Origin: Argopecten irradians
Taxonomy: Eukaryota > Mollusca > Bivalvia > Pectinida > Pectinidae
Assembly (NCBI RefSeq): GCF_041381155.1
Contig: NC_091135.1
Location: forward strand, 68,103,067 to 68,167,066
Length of the DNA: 64,000 nt
Direction of reading: 5' to 3'
In this document: in pieces, positions 32,331 through 45,081 of the stretch
How positions within the stretch are numbered: position 1 is the first letter of the stretch
How the letters are laid out: every line of letters begins with the position of its first letter
Position numbers and translations under genes: made by a program
Notes under the pieces: model-generated
What the model saw: the letters and a program-made list of their open reading frames with translations, nothing else
Databases searched by the model: none
Told to the model about the DNA's origin: nothing

Positions 32331-35300
32331 GTTGGCGTCATATCTACAGATTGAAAAGAAAATCGACCATGAAGCTATAAAACGTCCCGCAGTATTTAAA
32401 CGTTTTTTTAGGAACAGCACAAAATATCTTCCATTTTCATTGTTCCAATGATTTACAGAAGGATATTGGTGATTTTATCGCCCAAATCGATGATGTCTCT
32501 CCGTCGTTAGTTATACGCGCATGCGTATGGGCAATGGTCTGTGAAATTAACAGCTCGACAAATTCGTAAATATCCTGCAATGTTGAAATCGGATCCAATT
32601 ATTCCCCGACTACATTTTCTTTCCCCGGGGAGTTCCATTGGAAATGATCGGCATGCCACTAGCTGTTGCTATCAGCGATCCCATTGGAAAAGTCATCTAG
32701 GATGTCGTGGTGAATCGGAGAATTTAGAGAACAGCGATTAAAGACGGTCATGGCTATGACGAAGGTCAAAGAAAAGGCCCTTCAAGGTCAAAAAACAATA
32801 ACATTATCTTTAATGAGAAAGAATATTAGCATTCTGTATACGATGGGATCAAAGCACGTCAAAATAATTATTGTGTATATTGAGAAATCAATGTATAAAT
32901 GTATTCAATGTATAAAACAATACAGAAAATTGAAACAATATTTAAATCAAGCGACAGCAAGGACAAATATTAATATAAATGATTCCCAACTTACAATTGT
33001 TGATTATGTTAAAGTCGAATGCCGGCTGGTAATACATGTCCTGTTATCGGAGTGAGACTCAAAATATTCCCTTATAAAAGCAACCTTAAAATACTCAAAT
33101 ATATCGCTTTCCGAATCATCAATAGGTGAACTTTGCTTGAATTCAAATTACTTTATCAGCACGAACATGTTTGCATAATCAATTTAAGGAAAGGTTTTCG
33201 ACCAATTAGATAATGAGGTGACGTCATTACCATCTGTGTTTACTAGGCAAAAGAATATGTCCTCCTATCTTTATTCCTTTCTTCCGTGTGTAACAAACTG
33301 ACAATGCACAGGAAATACGAAATATTGGAGTATATTACATATTTCTCTCAAATGACTCTCTTACACTACCTCGTCAAAGACGTACCTTATATATATTTCG
33401 ACCGAACACTTGTAAGCTGTAAAGTTCACTTTTTCAAATGGATTAAGAGTTTAAATGTATAACTGAAACACCACATCGCTTTCAATGACCATATCTTAGC
33501 ATGAAATAAAATTTTCTGGAAGACCGGACTCATTTCCGTTTTATATTGTGAACAGAATGAGAATGGGGTTGAAGCCAAGAATATTTTTAGAGAAATTAGC
33601 AAGAACATCCCTACGTATACCAATTCAAAATTCAATTATATATTATGTACAATAACAGATTTCCTGATTAGAGGATAAGTGTTGTCCTGATATAGAAGGA
33701 AACAAAGACAAGTGTTCAGATAGGTACAGACATGATCTTTTGAGCATAAGGGGTGTTAACGATACCCTTATTTAGGCTCCTATCTACTACTGCCTGGTGT
33801 GTATTGCAACAAGGCAAGGGTGAAACACTACGATACATTTCAACATGTGGAAGCAAAATAACTTCCGGTGGATAATTTCGTTGTCTGACCTGCATTGATC
33901 TTTTGTTTATCTTGATGTACCTGAGTAATTACTGGCTTGTTATCTCGGCCGTATATATCGAAGACTTCAAAGTAAAACGGAATATGTCGATGATTAACAA
34001 TAACCAAGTCATCAAGCGCCTGTTTGAGCCAGAATTATTATTGATAATTCTGATAAGACTCGTGTAGACCATGAATTTCTTGACGACAGGCCATTAAGAG
34101 AATGATAACACGCCTAATGAAGATATGGCGGTCATTAGAACGGAAATGACACATTCATTTTCAGGAGTTTCGCTGAATCCCTGTAGTTAGACCGTAGGGA
34201 AATCAGAGTTGACGAACTCGCTCAGATAGTACCATATTGAGAGCATATGTATGCGGTCGCTACTCCGATGTCGTGATGGAGTCTTATTTTGGTGTTCTGA
34301 CAGCTATAAACGAAAAGACTCGTGTCTCTTGATGAATTAGATACCCCTTACGTAAGTCTGATGTCTTATAACAGGCAAGGATAGCATGCAAGTGGTAAAT
34401 AACGGAAAATCATAATCTAAAGATTTATCTGTCTGTCGCCAAAGAAATCAGAAGGATAAATCCTCACGTTACATTTACCTATCTGTATGTAAAATGTCGT
34501 GATTTAAGACTAGCTGAAATTACAATATACATATATATGTATGTGTGTAAAGACTTGTTAGATTTGGCTTGGGTACGTGTGTTGGCCTTTTAACAGTTCG
34601 GGTCGTTTATATGTATTAATAACATGGTGATCATTATGATATACAAGTCAACTTCTTTAAAAATCTTATTTTAATTAAAGTATACAATACATATGCAAAA
34701 TGTAATAATTACAATAATTTCCTGTTGCTAAGTTATCACTGATAATGATTATGGTTCTTTTATAAAGTCTTTGTTAGATTTTATTGACATTATTATCCAT
34801 ACCTAAATACATGCATAAGTAATATAAAAATAATTTAAAAAAAACAACATTTTATTAGATGAATATTTGATTACCCAGTCACATAACGCATCTCTTTCTT
34901 TCTCAGTAAATCATTTCAATTCCTCTTTACCTCCATACCCCTAGCCAACCAGTTCCCAAGTAACAGGTCAAAATGAAAACAATACAAGTCATTATCAAGT
35001 AATGATAGGATGTCACCATAACAACATTGAAATGTATAGGACATTAAGTCATTGAGAGCGTAATAGTATAGACATTTTAAATCAAATCTCCAAAGGTAAT
35101 GTCACTGCCTTATTAGGCTGTATATCAGGGGGCTGATATAAAGGAAATAATTGACATGATGGAAAATACGTAACGAGGAGACTGGAGATCATTAACGAGA
35201 GATGATTATATAATCATTTGTAACCTGGTGACTTGAATCTGACTCCAAGTAGAAAGTAAACAAAGCAGCTGACTGTTCTATAGATATAAACCAGACGGCT

Positions 35301-38300
35301 TGTCGTTAATGCTCACTTCGCAAGGTTTGAAACAATAGAACCAACGAAAATTTGTTTCTATGTGACCATTGTTTCAATCATCCCATTTTTACTGACTGAC
35401 TGGGCGATATATTTAAATTGGGGTTATCTTATTATCTTAAATCTCATTATATACTATTTATTATTAGTTCGATAAAAAATAATCGATTCGAAAGAAGGGT
35501 ATTATTAAAAAATACAATACTTTCCAAATAAACTGATTCGTAAATGGAATGGGTTATAGTTGCACACTTTTGTCAAGACCCCATGTATATATTTGATATG
35601 ATTAAATACTTTCAAATGAAATACATTCTGGCAATAAATTATTCAAATACATGTACGTAAAGTGATGGATGGTTAGAAATCTAAGATACAATTAAATGTT
35701 TTCGTATAACACTTATTTAACGCAAAATCCTTACATGATGGTACAGCCTACTCATTGAATACTCAGAGTTGGCAGTACCTAGTACCCATAGATTCATAGA
35801 TTACCATGTGATCATGGAAATAAATGGAAATTATTTCCATGTCATCCGAGTCGTTTTTGCAATATTCATCCGCATTTGTTCGCTTTTTAATTCGGCTGCA
35901 TTTGCATGTTATAATTTTAAAAAAAATATTATTTATATCGATTAGTAGTCTGCCATAGTTCGCCTTTGTAGAATATTTGAATAATTGATGTTTCATAATA
36001 TTGAATGGGAACTATGTGATCGCAATAATATATACACATACTCGGGACATTGTTGAATTCCACTTACAGTAAACTTTTATATTTTGGCGTAATCAACCAA
36101 TTGTACAATTGATTTTGAACAGATTAGCGCTGCGTTGATTTGCACATTTGTGATAACTTGATAAATCAGCGTCTTGCAGAAATATAATTAAAACGATTAT
36201 ATTTTAGCGAGAATCGTTTAAGTATGATTAGGCCTACAGCTAAAACATATATATTTACTATTTCGTCCTCAAGTATTGTTAGTGATATAGTAAGTATGTA
36301 AGTATTGATTAGCGAATTAATATAAACTGAATGCAGCAAAATCCAAGAAGCAAACAAAATTTGGAAGATGTGAAATAGACCTGTTGTTAGTAAATCACGA
36401 GTTTTTTTTTTAAATTCTATTATTTAAGATATAGAATTTCGAAAGAGACTTAAGTTTACGTATATCAACCGAACTGTATCGAAATTTGACAGATATGTAT
36501 AGTGTTATGGTAAACATAGATACCTACAGTCTCTCCCACGTGTCATCTCATCAGTTGTGCGAAAAGGCAATGTTTAAAAAAACTACTCTAATGTACTCGA
36601 CTTTTTTTATACATTTAAATTGTTATTTAAAACCGTTTTATGTTGATATATGTGGTTCCAATTCAAAATATCGACAGAAAATACCAGTCAAACACTTTCA
36701 TTATAACAAATATATTCCGGGGTAATATTAACTTTGCATTAGCTCGCTAACTTTGCAGATATTTACCCCATTGATAAGATATGAATATGCTTTCATTAAA
36801 CTGTCTATTGTAATAATGATATTTACAAAATATCGTTAAATTCCTCTTTGATAAAAATTTTAGATGAACACCTGCTTATTTCATAACAAACACATACAGA
36901 CTATAAACAATAAGGAGACATAAAACTAACCTGTAGACCTTTACACGTGTAGTACCATCACCTAGGATCAGTAGATATGCCGTCTACCCAATACTTATCA
37001 AACTTTTATGAATTCCACACACTATGTATCGACAGAAAACAAGCGCTATCGCCTTATTCCTTCCCTATAAAGTCATTAATTAAATCTGGAGCGTCCCAGG
37101 TCTATATATGAATGGACGCCTGATCCGAGTTGTAGTCTAGTGCCAATTCCAATATGTAAAGTGTATACAAATGTTCATTGTGCTGCTGGAATACCACAAT
37201 AGCTATCGTGCTAATCTCATAGTATCTATTTTGAGTTCATATCTAATTGTATACATTCAAGCTATGTATTTATAGATAACGACAAAATAAGAAATATATA
37301 AGTACGCCTATACATGCATTCCATTGCAGTTTTAAAAGGCTTCCAAATGACGTCATATATTAAATTCATATTCCATATGGTACCAAAAAACTTGTCCCGG
37401 TGATATAGTTATATGTTCTGGTTTTTCGAATAGCGAGTGATACATAATTTGTACTTATAGGGAAATGCTTATCGTAAAATTCTCTGGATAATTGAATTAT
37501 CCGGGTTTTCTTGCATTTCATCGTTTTATTGATGCCGCACGAAGTGATCTAAACGTCAGGATAACATTGATTGATGATGCAAGGAGCTGTCATATTTCCT
37601 TCTAATTGATTCAAGAAAAATGAAGACGGTAGAAGTTTGGGTTATGGACTCTATGCTGTAGATATATTTCCTCTAATGCAAAACGTGTGCTTTGTGGAGC
37701 ATAAGTATGACACTGTCTTTTTATGTTTTAGGATTCACTTTGAAATTAGCTATACAGCTTTCTCGTCTTATAAGTATCACCTACCACCAGACGTTTTACG
37801 TTTTTGATACGTGGATAGCATATTTTTGTTTTATATTAAATCATCGACCTTCAAAACCACATAACACGATAATTGTAACAAAAAAATTAAGATGGCCAAA
37901 AAATATATGCATAAATTCCTCAACTATTCCTCTATTGAAGACTTACGCCCTCTCTTACATTCACACTGGTCCAAGCGACATCCCCTCCCTATTGCCCGAC
38001 CCATCCCCTCAGACGCTGTGTACACAACATCAGAGGACATGATCACAGTGCCATTAATATTTGAGACCTTTGAGGTATTTTTGGACTTCCTGGCACGGTA
38101 TGATACTCATCTATAGCCAATAAATGTGGCACTGATTGATGTGTGAATACATCAGATACTACAATCACCAACTCCGCCGAACATGTATTGATATAATGCG
38201 ATCAATGGCACAGCCGTTAATCAATAATCTCTGACGTCATAATCATGCTTTATTTAGAAATATAAGTACGATAATATCTAGTTTCAGTCTAGTCCATTAT

Positions 38301-38560
38301 TATATATAAACAGTCAATATAACACACTTCAAATAGTATTGTTGATTCAACCACCCCAGCTTTTCCATGAATCTTACACACAATGAGGATGATACACGTT
38401 ACAAGAGTGTAAGCATCTTTGGCTTGTAATATCATATAGGAACTGCATACATACAGTAAACACTATAACCGAGAACGGCCCTGGAATGATAGACTGGGTT
38501 GATAAGTCCATGTCAGGATTGCAATGATATGATAAGATGAAACTTATGTTGTAAAATATA
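32331..38560. other. Non-coding stretch, about 6.2 kb
   Basis: No exon, RNA gene or complete mobile element is recognised on either strand. A 74-codon frame at 37892-38116 has an ATG but no recognisable domain. A donor-like GGTCTACAG|GTTAGT on the minus strand at about 36925 is the only other splice-like signal noted. Confidence 0.4.
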
Positions 38561-40016
38561 CTGAGCGCCGATGAAAACGCAACACTTTTTTTTGTTCATA
38601 TCAAACAAATTAATAATGCAAAACTTTGAGCACCTTACCTATGTATACAATAATGATTCGCATGACTGAACTTGCTCTCGGGCCGTGAAGCGGTCGATTG
38701 TTGAAAAAGTACCTATCTGCATGTGCACCCGGTATCAATGCGCGCTTGGTTTACCCATTACACGTGTACAGTCCTTGTGGATAGGAAGACTGTTTTCCAC
38801 ATTCAGATTTTGAAAACGCCGTTTAGTTTGGAACGATGCCAGGACTTACGGATACCCAGCGTCCCGAAGTTAGGGGTATGTTGGCAGGCGGACTTCCGCG
38901 GCGTGAAATTGCGCGTAGAATGGGATGTTTGCCTTCTACTATTGTGAGACTTCATCAGCGGTACGTTCAAACGGGTTCTCTGAATGATAGACCGCGCCCT
39001 GGGAGGCAACGAGTGATGTCGGATCGACAGGACCGTTACATCCGGGTCACCCATCTCCGTGACCGCTTCAAAAATGCCTCCTAAACGGCCAGAACAACGA
39101 TAGGTATCAATGAAAGGGGAATTTCGGTTTCTACTGTCCGCCGCCGACGTTTGCGTAGTGCCGGTTTGAAATTCTGTAGACCCTTCCGTGGGAACGTGTT
39201 GACACAATATCGACGTCAAAATCGACTGACGTGGACCCGGAGGCATCGACGTTGGCTCATGCGCCAATGGAGACGCGTACTGTTTACGGATGAATCCTGC
39301 TTCCATCTCCGTAATAGTGACGGTAGAATTCGCATATGGAGACGACGGGGAGAGCGTTACGTCGATCCGTGCGTCCGCGAATGTGACCGTTGGGGTGATG
39401 GCAGTGTCATGGTGTGGGGAGGGATATCCTTCGATCGAAGGACGCCCCTTGTTATCGTGGACGGTAATCTGACGGCACGGCGTTACATCGGCGAAGTCCT
39501 ACAAACTTCCGTTGTACCGTTCTTTCGTAATCATCCCGACGTCGACATTCTACAGCAAGACAATGCTCGTGCGCACTCAACAAGGTTGACCACAGACTTA
39601 ATCAACAGAACATTCAAACACTGCCCTGGCCTGCCTTCTGCCCTGGCTCGCCTTCTCCCCTGACCTCAGTCCGATTGAACACTTGTGGGACCAGTTAGGT
39701 CAAGCTGTGAAACGAAGTCAGACACAACCGCAAAATCGACGTGAACTTGAAATTGCCCTACAGGAGGAGTGGAGGAACTTTCAGCCAGTTAGAATTCAGC
39801 GTCTGGTTCGGTCCATGCTACGTAGGTGTCGTGCTTGTGTGGAGGCAAATAGTGGCCACATCAGATATTGAAAGCGTGAAAATGAATTTGGGGGTAGGAA
39901 ACGACTCTCGAAAATGTATACCTTTGTAATGAAATAAAGAAAAAAAATTTCTGTAAAATTTTTGTTACCATTAAATTTTGCATATTATAACAGTGTTGCG
40001 TTTTCATCGGCGCTCA
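38561..40016 (+). mobile_element. Tc1-type DNA transposon
   Basis: Inverted ends of about 25 bp: CTGAGCGCCGATGAAAACGC at 38561 and its complement ending CGGCGCTCAG at 40016. TA precedes the left end; the right flank is AATA, so the TA duplication is imperfect. It carries one transposase gene with few lesions (next entry), suggesting fairly recent loss of activity. Confidence 0.9.
38836..39871 (+). pseudogene. Tc1-type transposase (DD34E-like) with one stop and one frameshift
   Basis: ATG at 38836. The N-terminal helix-turn-helix region includes LPRREIARRMGCLPSTIVRL, followed by a linker with GRQR. An in-frame TAA at 39082-39084 breaks the protein; reading resumes in the same frame (TTIGINERGISVSTVRRR). 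The catalytic core shows LFTDESCFHL (first Asp), GDGSVMVWGGIS and DILQQDNARAHS (second Asp). A frameshift near 39615-39655, within a CTGCCCTGGC-like short duplication, precedes the third motif SPDLSPIEHLWDQLG (Glu), which continues to a stop at 39871. Length otherwise fits a Tc1 transposase of about 345 residues. Confidence 0.9.
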
Positions 40017-42466
40017 GAATATTAAAATCGTAAATGATAATAAAGAAATCGTAAATAATGATATGAATCAGCTTGCAGACGATACGTGTTAACTTGTTAT
40101 GGGTCACAACAAGGACTGAAGATATAGTCTAGTTACTTCAAGCATGATCAACTCATTGAATTCAGAGGCTATACGATTTATTATTATTATTATTTTCTTG
40201 TCTTTCTTTTTTTGTTGTTGTTGCGAACAAAATCACAAATTACTCACCGACTCACCGATATATATTATGTTAATGCGTTGTTATAGGAAGAATCGGAATT
40301 CTGTTCAATACGTTAAGTATCACGTAGAATGTTAATATGAATTAGTTGTTGGTGTTCGATTATTAACTGTGATATTTTTATATTGTTTTGGGTCATATAA
40401 TCCAAATATTTCCTCTAGTAAAGAACAATGCTAATTAACAATACTATTCTTACTATTTTTATGGCTGATAACATTTTGGGTATCCATAGTTATCTCTCAT
40501 CAACAATTCTTAAAGGCAGGGGACAGTAGCGTGATTCACTCAAGGTTTTGACTGTTATTATCATATACGATATGTCTTTTGTAAAAAGAATTTCATATGC
40601 ATCGTATGCTTTTCTTGCGATTGCAAGCGAATAAATCAACAGGTTAAATATCAGAGCACAAACGCTAACTTGATTACTATGGAAACTTGTTTTTAATGTC
40701 ATATCAATTCCGCAAACCACAACTTTATGTTTTAATAGTATTAGTAAGTAAGAACCGGCGACAGCAGGGACGGAAACGCTGGGTTTTATCAAAGACTTCC
40801 CACCAATACCGTGTTGCTGTGTGTATCGGCCCGGTATCAGGGTGTTTATTCATTTGTTTGACATTCATTACGGACTTGTTTAATCACTGACGTTGTAGGT
40901 GGTGCTCAAACGAGACACTGCTACCACTGGTACTGAACAACAATTAAAAGGAAAGTGGAAAATAGTAATAAAGGAATTGGTTGGTATTCTACGGAACGGT
41001 CTTATGGCATTTACATAAAGCTTATCGCGGTGCTCTCAAGTCTGGTCGATATTCTAAAGAGTTCAAACATTGGCAACCCTACATGCTCCCTGATCGGTAT
41101 TGCAGAATTATATAGAGATTTGTATAAAGAGGCAGCGTTTCCGTGGATTTCAAAGCAATGTGAACACTTGGCGTAATCGTTCTATTTGTACTCAAACATC
41201 AGAAACATGCACTTGAGACAAGCAGGCGTACATATTCTATGGAGACCGTAAAAATTTACGACATTTAAATTGATACGGTCGCCGACTGAGTTCAAAGCAC
41301 ACAGCAAGATAACGATCATTTCATTATGATTAAATGGTACCTGTATATGCTTTTTGGTAAGTCACATGACAACTGGTTAAAGGCCCGGATGCTGAACACT
41401 TTACACATTAATGTCACCTTGAATATCAACCTGGAACTCGATATAGTCCTTTAAACGGTAAACTTTAAAGGCTTAGCGGCATTTCGCCATTTTTACAGTT
41501 AGTGTAATACATATGTATATCAGTTTAAAAGAGCCGCGACGACCCGATTCTTGGTGAAAAACGACTTCTTCCCATTTTTTTTAAGATTTTACAACTTTCC
41601 CATAACATCTCTAGTCATTTTATCGATAAAGATGTTTCGTTCTAAGTCGAAAAGCTTGTTGTCAAAATTGGCAACAAAATGCAAATCAAGATCAAAGATC
41701 CCTATGCCATGTTTTCTAGTAAACTAAACATTACCTTTTTATACACCTATATCCTGGTATTTGACCCACTCCAGTTTTTAATACCTGATCGACATGGGGT
41801 TTTTAACATTACTAAACGTGCCCAATTGAACCACTTCAAACCATGTTAACAATTTAAAATACCGTGGCCTAAACAACATATTGATATAAGGTTCAGATCG
41901 ATTTTCAAAGCTATTAAATGTATTGACAGACGGATCTGACACTGGCGGTATGGTGCACGCATATATATGTTAACTACATATTTATCTAATCTATTTGTAT
42001 TACCCAAGTATTTCACGCCTGGTGAATATGTACTTGTGTATGGTTTCGTTTTGGCATCAGCCGTTGTCGTCTTGTGAAAACTGGAACAACCTTTATATTC
42101 CATTGACAAACAAAGTCGAAAAAAATTTTGTTGACATCCACCTAACTATGGAATAGACTGTAAATAGTTTTACTTTGCCATGAATGTAACAAAATTTGTT
42201 TACGTAATTTGTTTGCTTTTAAAAGTATCAGCACAGTTTAGAAGATAGTACAAGGCACCAATATTTAATACTGAAACATCATCAACCAATGTCACAATAA
42301 AACATACAACCACCATCCGTATTAGTTTTCATTTTGCAAAGTTTATATTTGAAGTGCGTATAATAACATCTCAAATAAATTTGCTCATTTAATATTCTCA
42401 TTATCACAAACCTAAACAAATGCCCCTAGGGAGATCATGTTATTTGTTAACAAATGACGTCTTAAC
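40017..42466. other. Non-coding stretch
   Basis: A few frames of 70-100 codons (for example 40490-40792 minus, 40955-41176 plus) show no recognisable domain, signal or splice context. No gene is called. Confidence 0.4.
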
Positions 42467-42849
42467 TAAAGACCAAGTACCTTTTCGAAACAAAATTTAA
42501 AGTTTCTTAAAAACAAAAACAAAATTATATCGATGGCCTAAGATGAGATTACAACACCAAACAAATGCAGGGTTTTCTCCGTTATCTTTGTTATATCAGT
42601 AAAGATTCATTTCGCTGTTTTGTCGTCTGGTCACAGTTATAATCAACTAAGGCGCGGTAATAAGGACGACGCCGGGAAACATAAGACGACCCGCGTTATG
42701 AAAACTGTCATTCAATTTATTGTAATTCAATTGCTCAGAAGATGATGGTAAGTGTAGAATTAACGGTAGGCCATTACCTTTTCCGACTCCGCAAATTATC
42801 AATCTCGTTTAAATCAAAAGACGTTCTGGAAAGGTAGTGTGTCTTTTAT
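42467..42849. mobile_element. Second copy of the piggyBac-type MITE, without SINE
   Basis: Shares with 9290-9919 the core words CGCTGTTTTG(T/C)CGTCTGG, GGGAAACATAA and GACGACCCGCGTTATGAAAA, and the right end TTCTGGAAAGGTAGTGTG. About 383 bp. It lacks the SINE, so it serves as an empty-site comparison. Ends are more diverged and the TTAA duplication is not clear. Confidence 0.75.
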
Positions 42850-43630
42850 AAATGCATCACAATATTGACATGCACAAAAAGTAATATCAGATAACAACAG
42901 GATTATTTGTTAAATCGCAAACTGTCAAACATCAATATCTTTATACTATTTCTTTTCATTTTAAGTATTCTGACATTGCCACTAATACATAGATAAATAT
43001 AATAACCAATTATAATAGCTTAAGATTCCATAGTTTAGAAACTGTGATAAAAAAAATAAACTAAATATGCAGGACATACATAACGTTCATCGTTTACTAC
43101 GATGGGTTCCATTTATTCTTTCTTTTTATTCTACTACCCCATAATATTTTTCATAAATATGATTTTTTTTCAATTCGATCAATTGTAAAATTAATTACAT
43201 TGATATATGTATTATGCTATTTAACAATATATCCTTATCTTTTTAAGTACTTTCTTATCTTCCATGTTTAATCTAATTTGAATTCTCATGATATGCATAC
43301 ACTAAATAAATGACAAGTTTAGATTTAGATGAAAATCTATATTAATTTGCAACAAAAATATGTTTTCCTTCTACCATAAACATGCATTCTTAGATGGATG
43401 ACCGATGGGTGAATACCCAATAAGGACTTTTTAGGTCTTGATCCTATGGATGATGGTATTCCCTTCATGGCAGATGTGATCAAACTAGATAATATGATAC
43501 TGTTAACAAACAAAAACTATATCCCTACATTTATATAGTTGATATTTTGTTACTTCTTAAACAAGATGTCTTCTACATTTCATATTTTGTATTTTTCTGT
43601 TTTTATACTGAAACTGACTTTTATATCGTA
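42850..43630. other. Non-coding AT-rich stretch
   Basis: Nothing recognisable between the MITE and the 49-bp minisatellite. Confidence 0.45.
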
Positions 43631-44731
43631 ATATAGTCAATCACTTGTGTTATATATACTAAGTGTTGTTAACTCGGAGACATAGTCAATCACTTGTGTT
43701 ATTTATACTAAGTGTTGTTAACTCAGAGACAAAGTCAATCACTTGTGTTATATATACTAAGTGTTGTTAACTCAGAGACATAGTCAATCACTTGTGTTAT
43801 ATATACTAAGTGTTGTTAACTCGGAGACATAGTCAATCACTTGTGTTATATATACTAAGTGTTGTTAACTCGGAGACATAGTCAATCACTTGTGTTATAT
43901 ATACTAAGTGTTGTTAACTCAGAGACAAAGTCAATCACTTGTGTTATATATACTAAGTGTTGTTAACTCAGAGGCATAGTCAATCACTTGTGTTATATAT
44001 ACCAAGTGTTGTTAACTCGGAGACATAGTCAATCACTTGTGTTATATATACCAAGTGTTGTTAACTCGGAGACATAGTCAATCACTTGTGTTATATATAA
44101 TATACTAAGTGTTGTTAATTCGGAGACATAGTCAAACACTTGTGTTATATATACTAAGTGTTGTTAACTCGGAGACGTAGTCAATCACTTGTGTTATATA
44201 TACTAAGTGTTGTTAACTCGGAGACATAGTCAATCACTTGTGTTATATATACTAAGTGTTGTTAATTCGGAGACATAGTCAATCACTTGTGTTATATATA
44301 CTAAGTGTTGTTAACTCGGAGACATAGTCAATCACTTGTGTGTTATATATACTAAGTGTTGTTAACTCGGAGACAAAGTCAATTACTTGTGTTATATATA
44401 CTAAGTGTTGTTAACTCAGAGACAAAGTCAATCACTTGTGTTATATATACTAAGTGTTGTTAACTCAGAGACAAAGTCAATCACTTGTGTTATATATACC
44501 AAGTGTTGTTAACTCGGAGACAAAGTCAATCACTTGTGTTATATATACTAAGTGTTGTTAACTCAGAGACAAAGTCAATCACTTGTGTTATATATACTAA
44601 GTGTTGTTAACTCAGAGACATAGTCAAACACTTGTGTTATATATACCAAGTGTTGTTAACTCGGAGACATAGTCAATCACTTGTGTTATATATACTAAGT
44701 GTTGTTAACTCAGAGATATAGTCAATCACGG
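43631..44731. repeat. 49-bp minisatellite, about 22 copies
   Basis: Unit AGTCAATCACTTGTGTTATA + TATACTAAGTGTTGTTAACT + CGGAGACAT. Variants: CTCAGAGACA for CTCGGAGACA, CAAAGTC for CATAGTC, ACCAAGTG for ACTAAGTG, plus rare 2-5 bp insertions. Each unit contains the inverted pair CACTT...AAGTG around TATATATA, so each unit can fold. Confidence 0.95.
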
Positions 44732-44966
44732 AGACAACGTAATGGCATTCCCCTTTTTCTAACCTATTTTAATTTAGTTTTTAAAATAGGTTTGAAGAAT
44801 TTGTTCCTACATTGTTATCAAAATTTAAACTAAATCAATATTAAAAAATGTAGAATTTGGTAAGCTAAAAAAAACATAATCTGTCGCAGGGAAAACGAAT
44901 GTACAAAATGTTTAATATATATATATATATAAATTTAAAGAAAAATCCTTACGGACGAAATCTATA

Positions 44967-45081
44967 AGAAATAAAAACAATAACGACTGACTAGTGAGCG
45001 CTTTCGCCCCATTCAAGGGAGCTCTTCAGACTGTTTATTGAAGAAAGCGCTCACTAGTCAGTCGTTATTGTTTTTATTTCT
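44967..45081. mobile_element. Foldback with 39-nt perfect arms
   Basis: Arms 44967-45005 and 45043-45081 are perfect inverted repeats containing ACGACTGACTAGTGAGCGCT, around a 37-nt loop with GGGAGCTCTTCAGAC. Probably a foldback element or a palindromic transposon remnant. Confidence 0.8.

Noticed and set aside
32067..32451. Leu/Cys-rich membrane-like proteins in three plus frames
   Set aside because: All three frames are open because of the 27/34-bp repeat. No start context, splice signal or family match.
43631..44731. CRISPR array
   Set aside because: The 49-bp units abut directly with no unique spacers, and the genome is clearly eukaryotic. The same reasoning applies to the arrays at 16.6, 30.5, 32.1 and 50.0 kb.
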